24,936 nt of DNA from a virus, in IMG/VR virus record IMGVR_UViG_3300034812_000267, positions 1-24,936 of that record. The stretch is one strand, 5' to 3'. Position numbers and translations under genes: made by a program. The notes below the pieces were generated by a model, which was given only the letters and a program-made list of their open reading frames with translations, ran no database searches and had not been told where the DNA came from. Position 1 is the stretch's first letter. Every line of letters begins with the position of its first letter. This document shows, piece by piece, positions 1 to 7,394 of the stretch.

Positions 1-377
1 CCTCTGTTGTTTAAACAATGAAGAACCTTGTCAAGAAAAAACATAATCTCTTCATAATAATTTATACGAGTTTGTAGAAGCTGTAATTCAGGATCGGAAT
101 CCATATACAGTCCTAGATCTTGTTTTAGTATTTTTAGATCAAAAGGTTTTTCTTGGTACACACTTGGTTCTGCTTTACCTGTGTAATACTCAAACTTATC
201 TCTGAGTAGAGATTTATATTCATATTCTTTTTTTATTTTCAACAACCTTACATCAGACAAGTAGTTTAGATACTTGCTGTGTAGTTGTGGAATTTTGATT
301 GATTCTTCGTCTAATAGATCTTGTTCAATTTTTGAGTCTTCAGCCCATTGGGATTTAATATCGTCAAGTGTGATCAT
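1..377 (-). CDS. uvsY: UvsY-like recombination mediator (partial, runs off left edge)
   Basis: I translated this frame from the minus strand: an ATG at 377-375 opens a frame that stays open to base 1, giving 125 residues. The protein starts MITLDDIKSQWAED and holds the features I associate with T4 and cyanophage UvsY: an acidic N-terminus, a basic helical middle (RLLKIKKEYEYKSLLRDK), a YYTG motif where T4 UvsY has YYSG, and a C-terminal amphipathic stretch (INYYEEIMFFLDKVLH). T4 UvsY has 137 residues, so only a short C-terminal piece is missing. In T4 it loads the recombinase UvsX onto Gp32-coated single-stranded DNA during recombination and recombination-dependent replication. The start overlaps the upstream gene by ATGA and has no clear Shine-Dalgarno, so translational coupling is likely. 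Identification rests on motif memory, not a search. Confidence 0.82.
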   Translation of the reverse strand, partial: MITLDDIKSQWAEDSKIEQDLLDEESIKIPQLHSKYLNYLSDVRLLKIKKEYEYKSLLRDKFEYYTGKAEPSVYQEKPFDLKILKQDLGLYMDSDPELQLLQTRINYYEEIMFFLDKVLHCLNNR

Positions 378-2359
378 AGTGGAGTATCAAATGATGAAAT
401 CCAGTCTTCGGAAGGATTTTCTACAACTACAATAGAAATGTTTCTGGGTTGTAATCTAAGCAATAGTTTGTTGATAGATGCTCTAATTGTACCAGTAGTC
501 ATACTACCAGAGTTATCAACAAAGATTGCAATTTTTCCGCCGTCTGGTACACTATCTAGGCCACAAATTGTGTAGTAGTCTGAAGCATATTGTTCAAGAT
601 TATTGTCTCTAGCAACTGTAATAGGACCAAATGTTTTATTATCTTGTCTCGATCCAACAAAAGATGTATCTGTAACTGTAATAGTGGGAGATGTAATTAC
701 TGTATCTCCAGAAGTGTTTCTAAATTTGAGATTCATTGTTTCAACACCTTCAGTCCTTGCATCCCTAACTATGGTTGCAGTTACTGTTGCCGTGTTGTTG
801 TTTATTATTATAGAAGAAGATGACAAACTAATATCTAAATTATTTCCCGTTGAAGGTAATACACTTAAAACAGTGCCATCCCCAACTCCAGTAGTTGTTA
901 TCGTAAATGTGGTGGATGTAGTAGAACCTAATATAGATTCATCTATATTGAATGGTTGATCGGGCGTTACAGCAATAGTAAATGGTGTGTCTGTAATTGA
1001 AACTGTAGATGTAGTTGCTACAGTAGTACCACCAGTTTTTATGTCAAGATAAAAATTTTCACCAGTATCTACTTTTAAATCTTGTAATGCTTTTATTGTT
1101 ATAGAGGCAGTATTATTATTGATTGTAAAACTACCAGTTGATGGGGAAAGATCAATATTGTTCAAACTTGCTGCATAATTTAATACCGTTCCATTTGGAA
1201 TTCCAGTAGTGTTAATAGTAAAAGTTACTTCATTATTTTCACTAATTGTTGTTGCGGATGTAGTAAAAGTATATGATGTAGTGTTTTGAATAGTTGCTTC
1301 GCTACTAGTTGCAAGAACATTATTAGCATATTTTACATCTACAGTAAATGTTTCATCACTTTCTACAAAAACGTCTTCTGCAGCTGCAACCGTAAATGAT
1401 GCAGTGTTGTTGTTTATGGTTATATTTCCAGATGCTGGAACAACGTCAGATGTATTTGATGATTGAAAAGTTAGAACTGTGCCATCATCCAATCCAGATG
1501 TAGTAACAGTATATGTAATAGAAGATCCTTCAGCAATTGATGTTGCAGATTCTGCAATTGAACAAGTTACAACTTTATCAACTAATTGAATAATATCACT
1601 AGATGCAACTATAGGACCATTATTAGATTCTCTTAATTTTAAACTAAAATAATCGCTCTCGAAATTTGATGTATCAAATTGTGATGTAGTTGTTATAGTT
1701 GCCGAATTGTTTATGACTGCGACAGAACCACCAATACTAACAAAATCATCAGCGTCAATTGATCCTTCTAAAGACCAGTACAGCGGACCATTACCGTTTG
1801 TTCCAAAGTTAGTAGTAGTTATATTAAAGGTAATAGAATCGCCTTCTGTTATAAAATTTTGATGAAATAAATTTTCTACATTTGCGTTGTGTGTTATTGT
1901 GTATGTTGCCGCATCTTCTACAGAAAGTAATAATCCACCAAAAGCTTTTACTGTTACATTTTTAGCTCCAATATTGATAGTCTCATTTAAAGATAAAGTA
2001 TTATAACCGCCATTATTAAGAACTAATCTTGAATCCCCACTAGAACTAGCAAAATATAAAGTAGCATAATTATCAGTATTATCAGTTTTTAATTTTACAT
2101 AATCAGTCTCAGCTCCAGGTAGATATAATAGTTCACCATTTGAAAGTGAACTAATATCTAATTCTTCATCACCCAATTTTCCACCAAATAATCCAACTTT
2201 TACTGTTTGAGTGCCTATAGTTAAAGTATCACTAGTAGTTACAAAAACATTTTGTATGTCAGATAAATTTATTTGTTGTAGTGGACTTGTAAATTTTTTC
2301 CTATGTTCTTTTAAATATAATTTAAAATAATTTTTATTTGTAGAGGTAATTGCTGGCAT
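374..2359 (-). CDS. Virion protein with Calx-beta-like repeats and C-terminal vWA-like domain
   Basis: This 661-residue protein has a start supported by AGGAGA eight bases upstream of the ATG. Residues 1-160 are an unrecognised beta-rich N-terminus. Four related repeats of about 95-105 residues follow (about 165-260, 266-358, 361-456, 458-565). Each has an early acidic SIAEG/ISENN/IDES motif, a DGTVL or NGTVL turn, an xITINNNTAxxT strand and a late E-containing strand (ESDETFTV, EGVETMNL), as in Calx-beta and other Ig-like folds. Residues about 575-661 look like a short von Willebrand A domain: a hydrophobic strand, then DNSGSM at 615-620 (MIDAS-type DxSxS), a helix, a second strand ISIVVVEN and the ending EDWISSFDTPL. 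It has no evident signal peptide or membrane segment. I infer a late virion adhesin or decoration protein. The organ of the virion to which it belongs cannot be told. Confidence 0.72.
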   Translation of the reverse strand: MPAITSTNKNYFKLYLKEHRKKFTSPLQQINLSDIQNVFVTTSDTLTIGTQTVKVGLFGGKLGDEELDISSLSNGELLYLPGAETDYVKLKTDNTDNYATLYFASSSGDSRLVLNNGGYNTLSLNETINIGAKNVTVKAFGGLLLSVEDAATYTITHNANVENLFHQNFITEGDSITFNITTTNFGTNGNGPLYWSLEGSIDADDFVSIGGSVAVINNSATITTTSQFDTSNFESDYFSLKLRESNNGPIVASSDIIQLVDKVVTCSIAESATSIAEGSSITYTVTTSGLDDGTVLTFQSSNTSDVVPASGNITINNNTASFTVAAAEDVFVESDETFTVDVKYANNVLATSSEATIQNTTSYTFTTSATTISENNEVTFTINTTGIPNGTVLNYAASLNNIDLSPSTGSFTINNNTASITIKALQDLKVDTGENFYLDIKTGGTTVATTSTVSITDTPFTIAVTPDQPFNIDESILGSTTSTTFTITTTGVGDGTVLSVLPSTGNNLDISLSSSSIIINNNTATVTATIVRDARTEGVETMNLKFRNTSGDTVITSPTITVTDTSFVGSRQDNKTFGPITVARDNNLEQYASDYYTICGLDSVPDGGKIAIFVDNSGSMTTGTIRASINKLLLRLQPRNISIVVVENPSEDWISSFDTPL

Positions 2360-2374
2360 AGTATTATTCTCCTA

Positions 2375-3811
2375 TTAAAAATATCTACCAGTTATAGCAA
2401 CCAGTGGAATGAGAGCAAACAAATCTACACTTCCGAATGGAGATGAACTTATTGGATAATTAGGACCCCATACATTTTCTGCACCTGGTCCATCAAATGA
2501 TTCAACAGCAACTTTAACTGGCGTCATAGGTCTCTCAGAAAATAATAAATTTGGAACTGTAACTTCAATCTTCCTAGTATTGTCCCACCAGTCTTTTTTG
2601 GATGAATATTGGATACCATCTGCATCTACGTTATAATTTCCGTCATCAAAATCATCCCAACATTGCGCTATAAAACCTTTTTGTCCACTATTAACACCAC
2701 CAACAATTAAACATATACGTCCAGCTATAGGACCCCACATTGCATATGGTCCTAAAAAATTTGTATTATTAGTTATCTGTTGTTGGAAACTAGTAAACGG
2801 AGATGGGTATTTATCATTTGTTCCGACATTCCAAGAGCTTGGACTAGAACCTATTACCATTACTCTTGGTGTATAATATGGAAATCCTAACAATGGCAAT
2901 GGTTGAGCTTGACCCACTGGAACAACATTATTTGCACCATTAAGACATTCAGCTTGTTGACTAATATTAGAACATGATCCACCTGCAGTTGCATCCGCTT
3001 CTAGATATCCTTTAGAAACAGCATCTCTGTATAATTCTGGGTTGTGTTTACATATTTCTGACGCTGGAAATCTTAATTCTATAAATAAATTTCTTGCAAA
3101 AGAAACTTGTCTATCACCTCGTCTCCATTGTGTAAATGGAGCTCCATATTCTGATATAGGTGTTCCATCAGCAAACTCACCAGTATTTGGATTAAATCCC
3201 TGGTCAACCATAATTTGTCTAGCCATAATTGTAGGACCTACTGCAACACCAGCTGCCAAAGCAATAGTACCACTAGCAATAAGATAAAAAAGCTCCGCAA
3301 CAGGATGCATCTGTGCAGTTGGCTTTGAAAGTCCAAAATCACCAAAACCTTCAAAATTATATCTATCGAAATAAATTAATTCATCTCTTTCTTTATCCCA
3401 ACGAATGCCGCCGTGTGGATCAGGAGCAAAATTAAAAAATACATTTCGGACTGATGGATGCCATCTAGTTTTTTTCTCATAAAGATCTAGTAATACAGGA
3501 ATATCTGCGTTAGTTCCTAAAGTTTCTATTACTTCTTGTCTATTTGATTGATCCACTGGCACTACAAATGGATCTTGTGCCGTTAATCCTGGTCCACTAT
3601 ATCCAGCCTTATTAATATCAAGCCATTGTATCAAAGATATTGCCGCAGAAAAAGTAGATCCTGCTTGGTTTGCAGCTGGTTGTAAAAAATTGGGAAGTCC
3701 ACTGAAGTCTGTTTCACTAGTGTAAAAGTCAGCAATTGAACCAGCAAGTCCCTGAACTGCAGGAGACAAATTTGCTCCTGAAAATGTATAAACTGGGGTA
3801 TAATTTGGCAT
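2375..3811 (-). CDS. Unrecognised 478-residue protein, probably virion-associated
   Basis: I do not recognise this family. The start is well supported: GAGGT lies just upstream of the ATG, overlapping the stop of the previous gene, with only two bases between stop and start. The N-terminus is rich in Ala, Ser and Gly. Residues about 111-160 are aromatic and charged (TRWHPSVRNVFFNF, IYFDRYNFEGFGDF). Residues about 171-197 form a long hydrophobic, small-residue stretch that could be a membrane-active or buried helix. Two cysteines near 280 and 289 flank an SNISQQAE segment. The C-terminal half is rich in Pro, Gly and Trp. It sits between two genes with adhesin-like domains and shares their late promoter, so a virion role is inferred from context only. 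Confidence 0.6.
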   Translation of the reverse strand: MPNYTPVYTFSGANLSPAVQGLAGSIADFYTSETDFSGLPNFLQPAANQAGSTFSAAISLIQWLDINKAGYSGPGLTAQDPFVVPVDQSNRQEVIETLGTNADIPVLLDLYEKKTRWHPSVRNVFFNFAPDPHGGIRWDKERDELIYFDRYNFEGFGDFGLSKPTAQMHPVAELFYLIASGTIALAAGVAVGPTIMARQIMVDQGFNPNTGEFADGTPISEYGAPFTQWRRGDRQVSFARNLFIELRFPASEICKHNPELYRDAVSKGYLEADATAGGSCSNISQQAECLNGANNVVPVGQAQPLPLLGFPYYTPRVMVIGSSPSSWNVGTNDKYPSPFTSFQQQITNNTNFLGPYAMWGPIAGRICLIVGGVNSGQKGFIAQCWDDFDDGNYNVDADGIQYSSKKDWWDNTRKIEVTVPNLLFSERPMTPVKVAVESFDGPGAENVWGPNYPISSSPFGSVDLFALIPLVAITGRYF

Positions 3812-3813
3812 AA

Positions 3814-4830
3814 TTACCTCGATCCGTTATACGTTGATGGGTCTGTTGTTTCTAGGAAATCTATTGGAACATTGAGTTGATTGCCCCAACCACCTCCTAC
3901 AGGTTGCAATAGATAAAATTTTCTATTAGGCCAATTTGTTCTAAACTGTGCCCATTTAGATTCCATAGCCGCAAGACTATTGTTATCATTTTCGTCAATG
4001 ATAGCTATGCAAGTTATGTTTGCACTTAAGACAGGATTAGCAACATTTACTACAGTAGATGCAGTTGCTTTTCCACCTTTACCAAATGCTGTTGCTGTGT
4101 ACGTTATGTATCCATTATTAGCACTACTTTCAACAGTAGTTCTTGCAATCGTATCAGTTCCAGAAGTTGCAACCTCACCAACTCCCTGATCTATAGTTAC
4201 ATAATCAGCATTTTCTGATGTCCATGTTAAAGATAAAGTTGTACTATCTAAAACATGAGAGAGTGATATTGTTGGTTTCTCTCTAGGTTCGGTAAAAAAA
4301 CCAGTCGCTCCTACCTCCTCGATATCGAATATAGTGAACTTAAAGGTAGCATCAACAGCAAAATATTCTGTATCTGTATATGTAGAATCAAAATTTAAAC
4401 CAGATAAAGATACTGGAAAAAGATCTTTAAAGTAAATTCTAAATTTTCTATTAAAATTAGAATCTAGAACAAATAATACTCCGTCACTATATTGTTTTTC
4501 TTGATAAGACTCTCCATCAGCATAAGTACTCCAGTCATCTGCTGATTCTGGATGACCTAGATATCTAATCCAATTATGAATAGATCGATAATTTTTTAAA
4601 TCTTCGTCTACCAGGAATCTAATTGTCAGGTCATCGTAATTTACTTCATCACCTGGTTCTGGTATTGTATTGAATCTAGTTGCTTGAGTTGCTACAGCTA
4701 AATTCTGTGAGGGTACATTAGCAGATTGACAGTAAAAAGATACACCTGGCAATTTTTTTAGACTAAACTGAAATCCAGCTCCCGACAGGAAGTTAGACGG
4801 ACAGTTTGGATTGTCAGCAAAATATGCCAT
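3814..4830 (-). CDS. Tail-tube-like virion protein with Ig-like domain and truncated vWA-like tail
   Basis: This 338-residue protein is in three parts. Residues 1-172 have the pattern of T4 gp19-type tube proteins: F-S-L strand, CQSANVP, GDEVNYDDLTIRFLVDEDL, HNWI, a YSDGVLFVLDSNF strand, FKDLFPVSLSGLNFD, and a final FKFTIFDI strand. Residues about 185-264 form an Ig- or PKD-like domain (PTISL, LTWTSENADYVTI, YTATAFGKGGKATASTVVNV). Residues about 268-338 begin a vWA-like strand and helix (CIAIIDEND, then FYLLQP) but stop without a MIDAS motif. It is the first gene after the gp23 terminator and lies 14 bases from a perfect TATAAATA. A T4 gp3-type tail completion role is possible by position, but length and architecture fit a tube-like structural protein better. 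Confidence 0.68.
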   Translation of the reverse strand: MAYFADNPNCPSNFLSGAGFQFSLKKLPGVSFYCQSANVPSQNLAVATQATRFNTIPEPGDEVNYDDLTIRFLVDEDLKNYRSIHNWIRYLGHPESADDWSTYADGESYQEKQYSDGVLFVLDSNFNRKFRIYFKDLFPVSLSGLNFDSTYTDTEYFAVDATFKFTIFDIEEVGATGFFTEPREKPTISLSHVLDSTTLSLTWTSENADYVTIDQGVGEVATSGTDTIARTTVESSANNGYITYTATAFGKGGKATASTVVNVANPVLSANITCIAIIDENDNNSLAAMESKWAQFRTNWPNRKFYLLQPVGGGWGNQLNVPIDFLETTDPSTYNGSR

Positions 4831-4843
4831 AACGTTTTGGAAC

Positions 4844-4851
4844 TATTTATA
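4844..4851 (-). promoter_or_regulatory. Late promoter core TATAAATA of the post-gp23 cassette
   Basis: It matches the T4 late promoter core (TATAAATA) exactly on the minus strand, 14 bases before the ATG of the tail-tube-like gene. It starts on the last base of the preceding terminator U-tract. A T4-type late sigma factor would read it. Confidence 0.75.
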
Positions 4852-4878
4852 AAAAAAGAGGGCCCCTTTGGGACCCTC
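4851..4878 (-). terminator. Rho-independent terminator after gp23
   Basis: On the minus strand a nine-base-pair stem (arms 4870-4878 and 4858-4866, one G-U pair) with an AAA loop is followed by seven T residues (4857-4851). It lies 21 bases after the gp23 stop codon. It is the only strong terminator I find in the window and separates the capsid gene from the cassette downstream. Confidence 0.9.
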
Positions 4879-4899
4879 CAGAAATATGTGAAAAATGGA

Positions 4900-6273
4900 T
4901 CACATAAGGTTGAGAACGCGAGTACGTCTGTAGTAGTTGTTCGCGTTTGCAACGAGAGCGTTGCTGGACTGAGTAGTTCCACGGGAGAATGGGTTCGCGA
5001 CCATGCCGTAGCGAGTCTTGAAGCCAATCTTTGGTTGGAAGGTGTCCTGACCGATGGAGCGGACCATCTGGAGAGGAACGTATGGGCAGTAGAAGAGACC
5101 TGCATCATATGCAGAAGTACCCTTATAACCCATGACATAGAAGTGGTCATCTGCAATGTTAGCAGAATATGGGTCAACATAGACCTTGATACGACCGTTA
5201 AGAGTACCAACTAGAGTGGACTCGGTGTCGTCAACGCCGGTTAGACCGTTGTTACCACCAAGAGCAGGAGCGTAGTCAAGAACGCCTGCCATACCTAGAG
5301 CACTTGCAACGTCTGCAGAACAGACGATGAAGTTGCCCTTCCCGCGACGAGTCTCTTGACCGATCGCGTTAGCATCTCTTTCAATCTGGTAGATAAGTCC
5401 TTTGAACTTCTCTGCCATCCAGCGACCGTTGGAGTCAACGTCAAGGTCGAATGAACCTGCGTTAGCAACGTTGTTCTGAGCACCAGGCTTAGCAGTTACG
5501 TAGATGGTACGAACGACTTCGCGGTTGATTTCAGCAAGAACTTCAGCAGAAAGAATGTTAGCAAGTTCTGCTTCAGCGTCAAGACCATGGATCGCCTTGA
5601 GGTCTTGAGCGAGTTCTAGTGAGTACTCAGCTTTTAGAGCGCGACCTTTTGCTTCAACAGCAACTTTCTCGATCGAGAATGACATCTCGCGGAAAGCGGT
5701 TCCAGCAGAAGATCCAAGTGCTTCCTGAGTAGCGGTGTTCATGCCGCCGACAGCAGCATAATCACCAGGTGATGATGCGTTAAGAACTGCAGGGTTGGTT
5801 GCGTTCTCACCAGTTGCAGCAGAATATGCACCGTCGTCTGCAGAGAATCCAGAAGGAGTCTCGTTGTAGAATGCTTCGTTGGTGAATACGTTTGGAGTTG
5901 CACCGTTACCATCGCGGTCAGTGCCACGGTGGGAGCGCATTGCGAAGATGAGTCCAGTAGGACCAGACATTGGTTGGACACCGCAGATGTCATATGCCAT
6001 CAACTTAGGCATAGAACGGCGGATGAGGCTGATTAGAACAGGGTCGAAACCAGCAACTGGTGGGTTAGCGCCTGAACCTGAGAAACCACCAGTACCAGCA
6101 GAGTTGGTTGGTGCTGCTTCAGTTACGAGACCACGCTCTTCACGCATGAAGCGCTCTTGGTTCTCTAGAAGTACAGCGGTGACTGCACGTCTGTGATTAT
6201 CTTTAATGTTATCAAGACCAGAGTGCTCGAGTACGGGAGCCCACTTCTCTTGAAGGGATTCTGAATTATACAT
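4900..6273 (-). CDS. 23: Major capsid protein gp23
   Basis: This 457-residue protein carries the hallmark block of the T4 gp23 family at about residues 77-108 (FDPVLISLIRRSMPKLMAYD, then ICGVQPMSGPTGLIF), with further family strands through to the C-terminal NPFSRG and NYYRRTRVLNLM. It is shorter than T4 gp23 (521 residues), as expected for marine relatives. The N-terminal 50 residues are charged and helical, like the part removed by the prohead protease; a candidate cleavage is after Glu52 (GLVTE/AAPT). It builds the hexamers of the head. The ATG has AAGGAG upstream, and a late promoter core lies at 6317-6324. Base composition is clearly richer in G+C than that of the adhesin genes to its left. 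A strong terminator follows the stop codon. No gp24 vertex gene is seen beside it. Confidence 0.97.
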   Translation of the reverse strand: MYNSESLQEKWAPVLEHSGLDNIKDNHRRAVTAVLLENQERFMREERGLVTEAAPTNSAGTGGFSGSGANPPVAGFDPVLISLIRRSMPKLMAYDICGVQPMSGPTGLIFAMRSHRGTDRDGNGATPNVFTNEAFYNETPSGFSADDGAYSAATGENATNPAVLNASSPGDYAAVGGMNTATQEALGSSAGTAFREMSFSIEKVAVEAKGRALKAEYSLELAQDLKAIHGLDAEAELANILSAEVLAEINREVVRTIYVTAKPGAQNNVANAGSFDLDVDSNGRWMAEKFKGLIYQIERDANAIGQETRRGKGNFIVCSADVASALGMAGVLDYAPALGGNNGLTGVDDTESTLVGTLNGRIKVYVDPYSANIADDHFYVMGYKGTSAYDAGLFYCPYVPLQMVRSIGQDTFQPKIGFKTRYGMVANPFSRGTTQSSNALVANANNYYRRTRVLNLM

Positions 6274-6316
6274 TTGGGATGTTCTCCTTATTGTTTGTTA
6301 TGTTAGGAATCTGAAT

Positions 6317-6324
6317 TATTTATG
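6317..6324 (-). promoter_or_regulatory. Late promoter core (CATAAATA) of gp23
   Basis: Seven of eight bases match the T4 late core. It lies in the gap between the gp22 stop and the gp23 ATG, 44 bases upstream of the start. High demand for capsid protein makes a dedicated promoter plausible. Confidence 0.65.
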
Positions 6325-6331
6325 GAAAAAC

Positions 6332-7351
6332 TCACTTAGACCACTTGGAAAGTGCAGCGGCATACGCAGCCATTGGACCTTCTTCCGCGATTACTTGAGT
6401 TTCTGTTACAAGATCCTCAGAAGAAGATGCTTGTGTTTTGGGGAAATAGTTTTCCTTGATCGTTTCGATCTTTTCACGATAAGATTCTTCACTAACGAAC
6501 TCAACACCTTCTGCGAGAGAGGCAAGCTTTTCTTTTTGTGTCTGAGCAAGACCTTCGGAAATATCTGCAATTACTCCATTTTTAATATAAGTTCCGAGAG
6601 TCGAATTGAGCTCAACGTTAGTTTCGATTTGCTCGTTGAGTTTCTCTTCCATTTGATCTAGTTTCTCGGACATTTCTCCGAGAACGTCATACTTATCTTC
6701 AGGGATATCGACATAATGTTGTTCAAAGAGTCCCTTGAGGCCAAGGATGAACTCTTCACTCAATTCACTGCGGAGACCGTTGTCAACCGCGAGTTGATTT
6801 TCCTTGACCCATTGTTCTGCAACGTAGTCAAGATGTGATTCAACTCTAGTTTCGACGGACTCCTTAACCTCAGCAACTTCTTGCTGAAGTTTTTCTTCAA
6901 AAGTTTTTTGAATTTTTTCTACTTCTTCAACAACCTTTGCTTTAACAGCGGCTTCAAAGATGGTTGCTGCTTTAAATTTAAACTCGTCGGAGAATTCTTC
7001 TCCTTGTAGAAGTGCTTCAACGTCTTGAGCGACATCGATTTTGATTTCTTCTACTTCTTCGGTCTCTTCCTTAACGCCTTTTTGTCCAGGTGCGGAACCT
7101 TGAAGGGTTGGCATTGGATCTGGTGCGCCGCCAGTCTTGTTAACCACGTTTGAAACTTTCGATGCTTTCGCAGAAACTTTCTTACCTGGTGTTTCTTCAG
7201 TACCTGGTGAAGGCTTAGTTAGTGGACCACCAAGATCTTCAGCAGAACCAGTCTGACCTGGTACAGTGTTGTCAATCTTTGGCATAGGATCACCGGCTTT
7301 TGCGTTAGCAGTTACCGAAGATTCCTCTAATTCAATATTTTGTTCGGACAT
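6332..7351 (-). CDS. 22: Prohead scaffold core protein gp22
   Basis: This 339-residue acidic, highly charged protein lies between the protease gene and the capsid gene, exactly where T4 gene 22 sits. Residues about 1-100 are low-complexity and contain two copies of a Pro/Gly motif: DPMPKIDNTVPGQ at about 22-34 and DPMPTLQGSAPGQ at about 77-89. The rest is mostly predicted helix and coiled coil (long runs of E, K, Q and V), ending MAAYAAALSKWSK. T4 gp22 (269 residues) forms the internal core on which gp23 assembles and is degraded by gp21 during maturation. The start has GAGGAG seven bases upstream, and a late promoter core lies at 7387-7394. The N-terminal low-complexity tract explains the greater length. 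Confidence 0.9.
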   Translation of the reverse strand: MSEQNIELEESSVTANAKAGDPMPKIDNTVPGQTGSAEDLGGPLTKPSPGTEETPGKKVSAKASKVSNVVNKTGGAPDPMPTLQGSAPGQKGVKEETEEVEEIKIDVAQDVEALLQGEEFSDEFKFKAATIFEAAVKAKVVEEVEKIQKTFEEKLQQEVAEVKESVETRVESHLDYVAEQWVKENQLAVDNGLRSELSEEFILGLKGLFEQHYVDIPEDKYDVLGEMSEKLDQMEEKLNEQIETNVELNSTLGTYIKNGVIADISEGLAQTQKEKLASLAEGVEFVSEESYREKIETIKENYFPKTQASSSEDLVTETQVIAEEGPMAAYAAALSKWSK

Positions 7352-7386
7352 GGTTTCTCCTCGAAGAAAATGGTATTTTCTAATAA

Positions 7387-7394
7387 TATTTATG
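7387..7394 (-). promoter_or_regulatory. Late promoter core (CATAAATA) of gp22
   Basis: Seven of eight bases match the T4 late core. The TAA within it is the stop codon of gp21. It lies 36 bases upstream of the gp22 ATG. Confidence 0.62.

Noticed and set aside
603-959. Plus-strand open frame of 118 codons opposite the Calx-beta gene
   Set aside because: Its Val/Thr-rich product follows from the repeats on the other strand; there is no ribosome binding site or family resemblance.
2809-2816. GATAAATA inside the 478-residue gene as a late promoter
   Set aside because: It is intragenic with no start codon suitably placed downstream; with the similar one at 17631-17638 in gp14 it shows the chance background of the motif.
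3811-3830. Frameshift truncating the 338-residue protein
   Set aside because: The next gene starts two bases after the stop with a good ribosome binding site, so no lost continuation is visible in other frames.
4837-5214. Plus-strand open frame of 125 codons opposite gp23
   Set aside because: It is antisense to the well-identified capsid gene, has no recognisable motif, and starts inside the terminator-promoter region.
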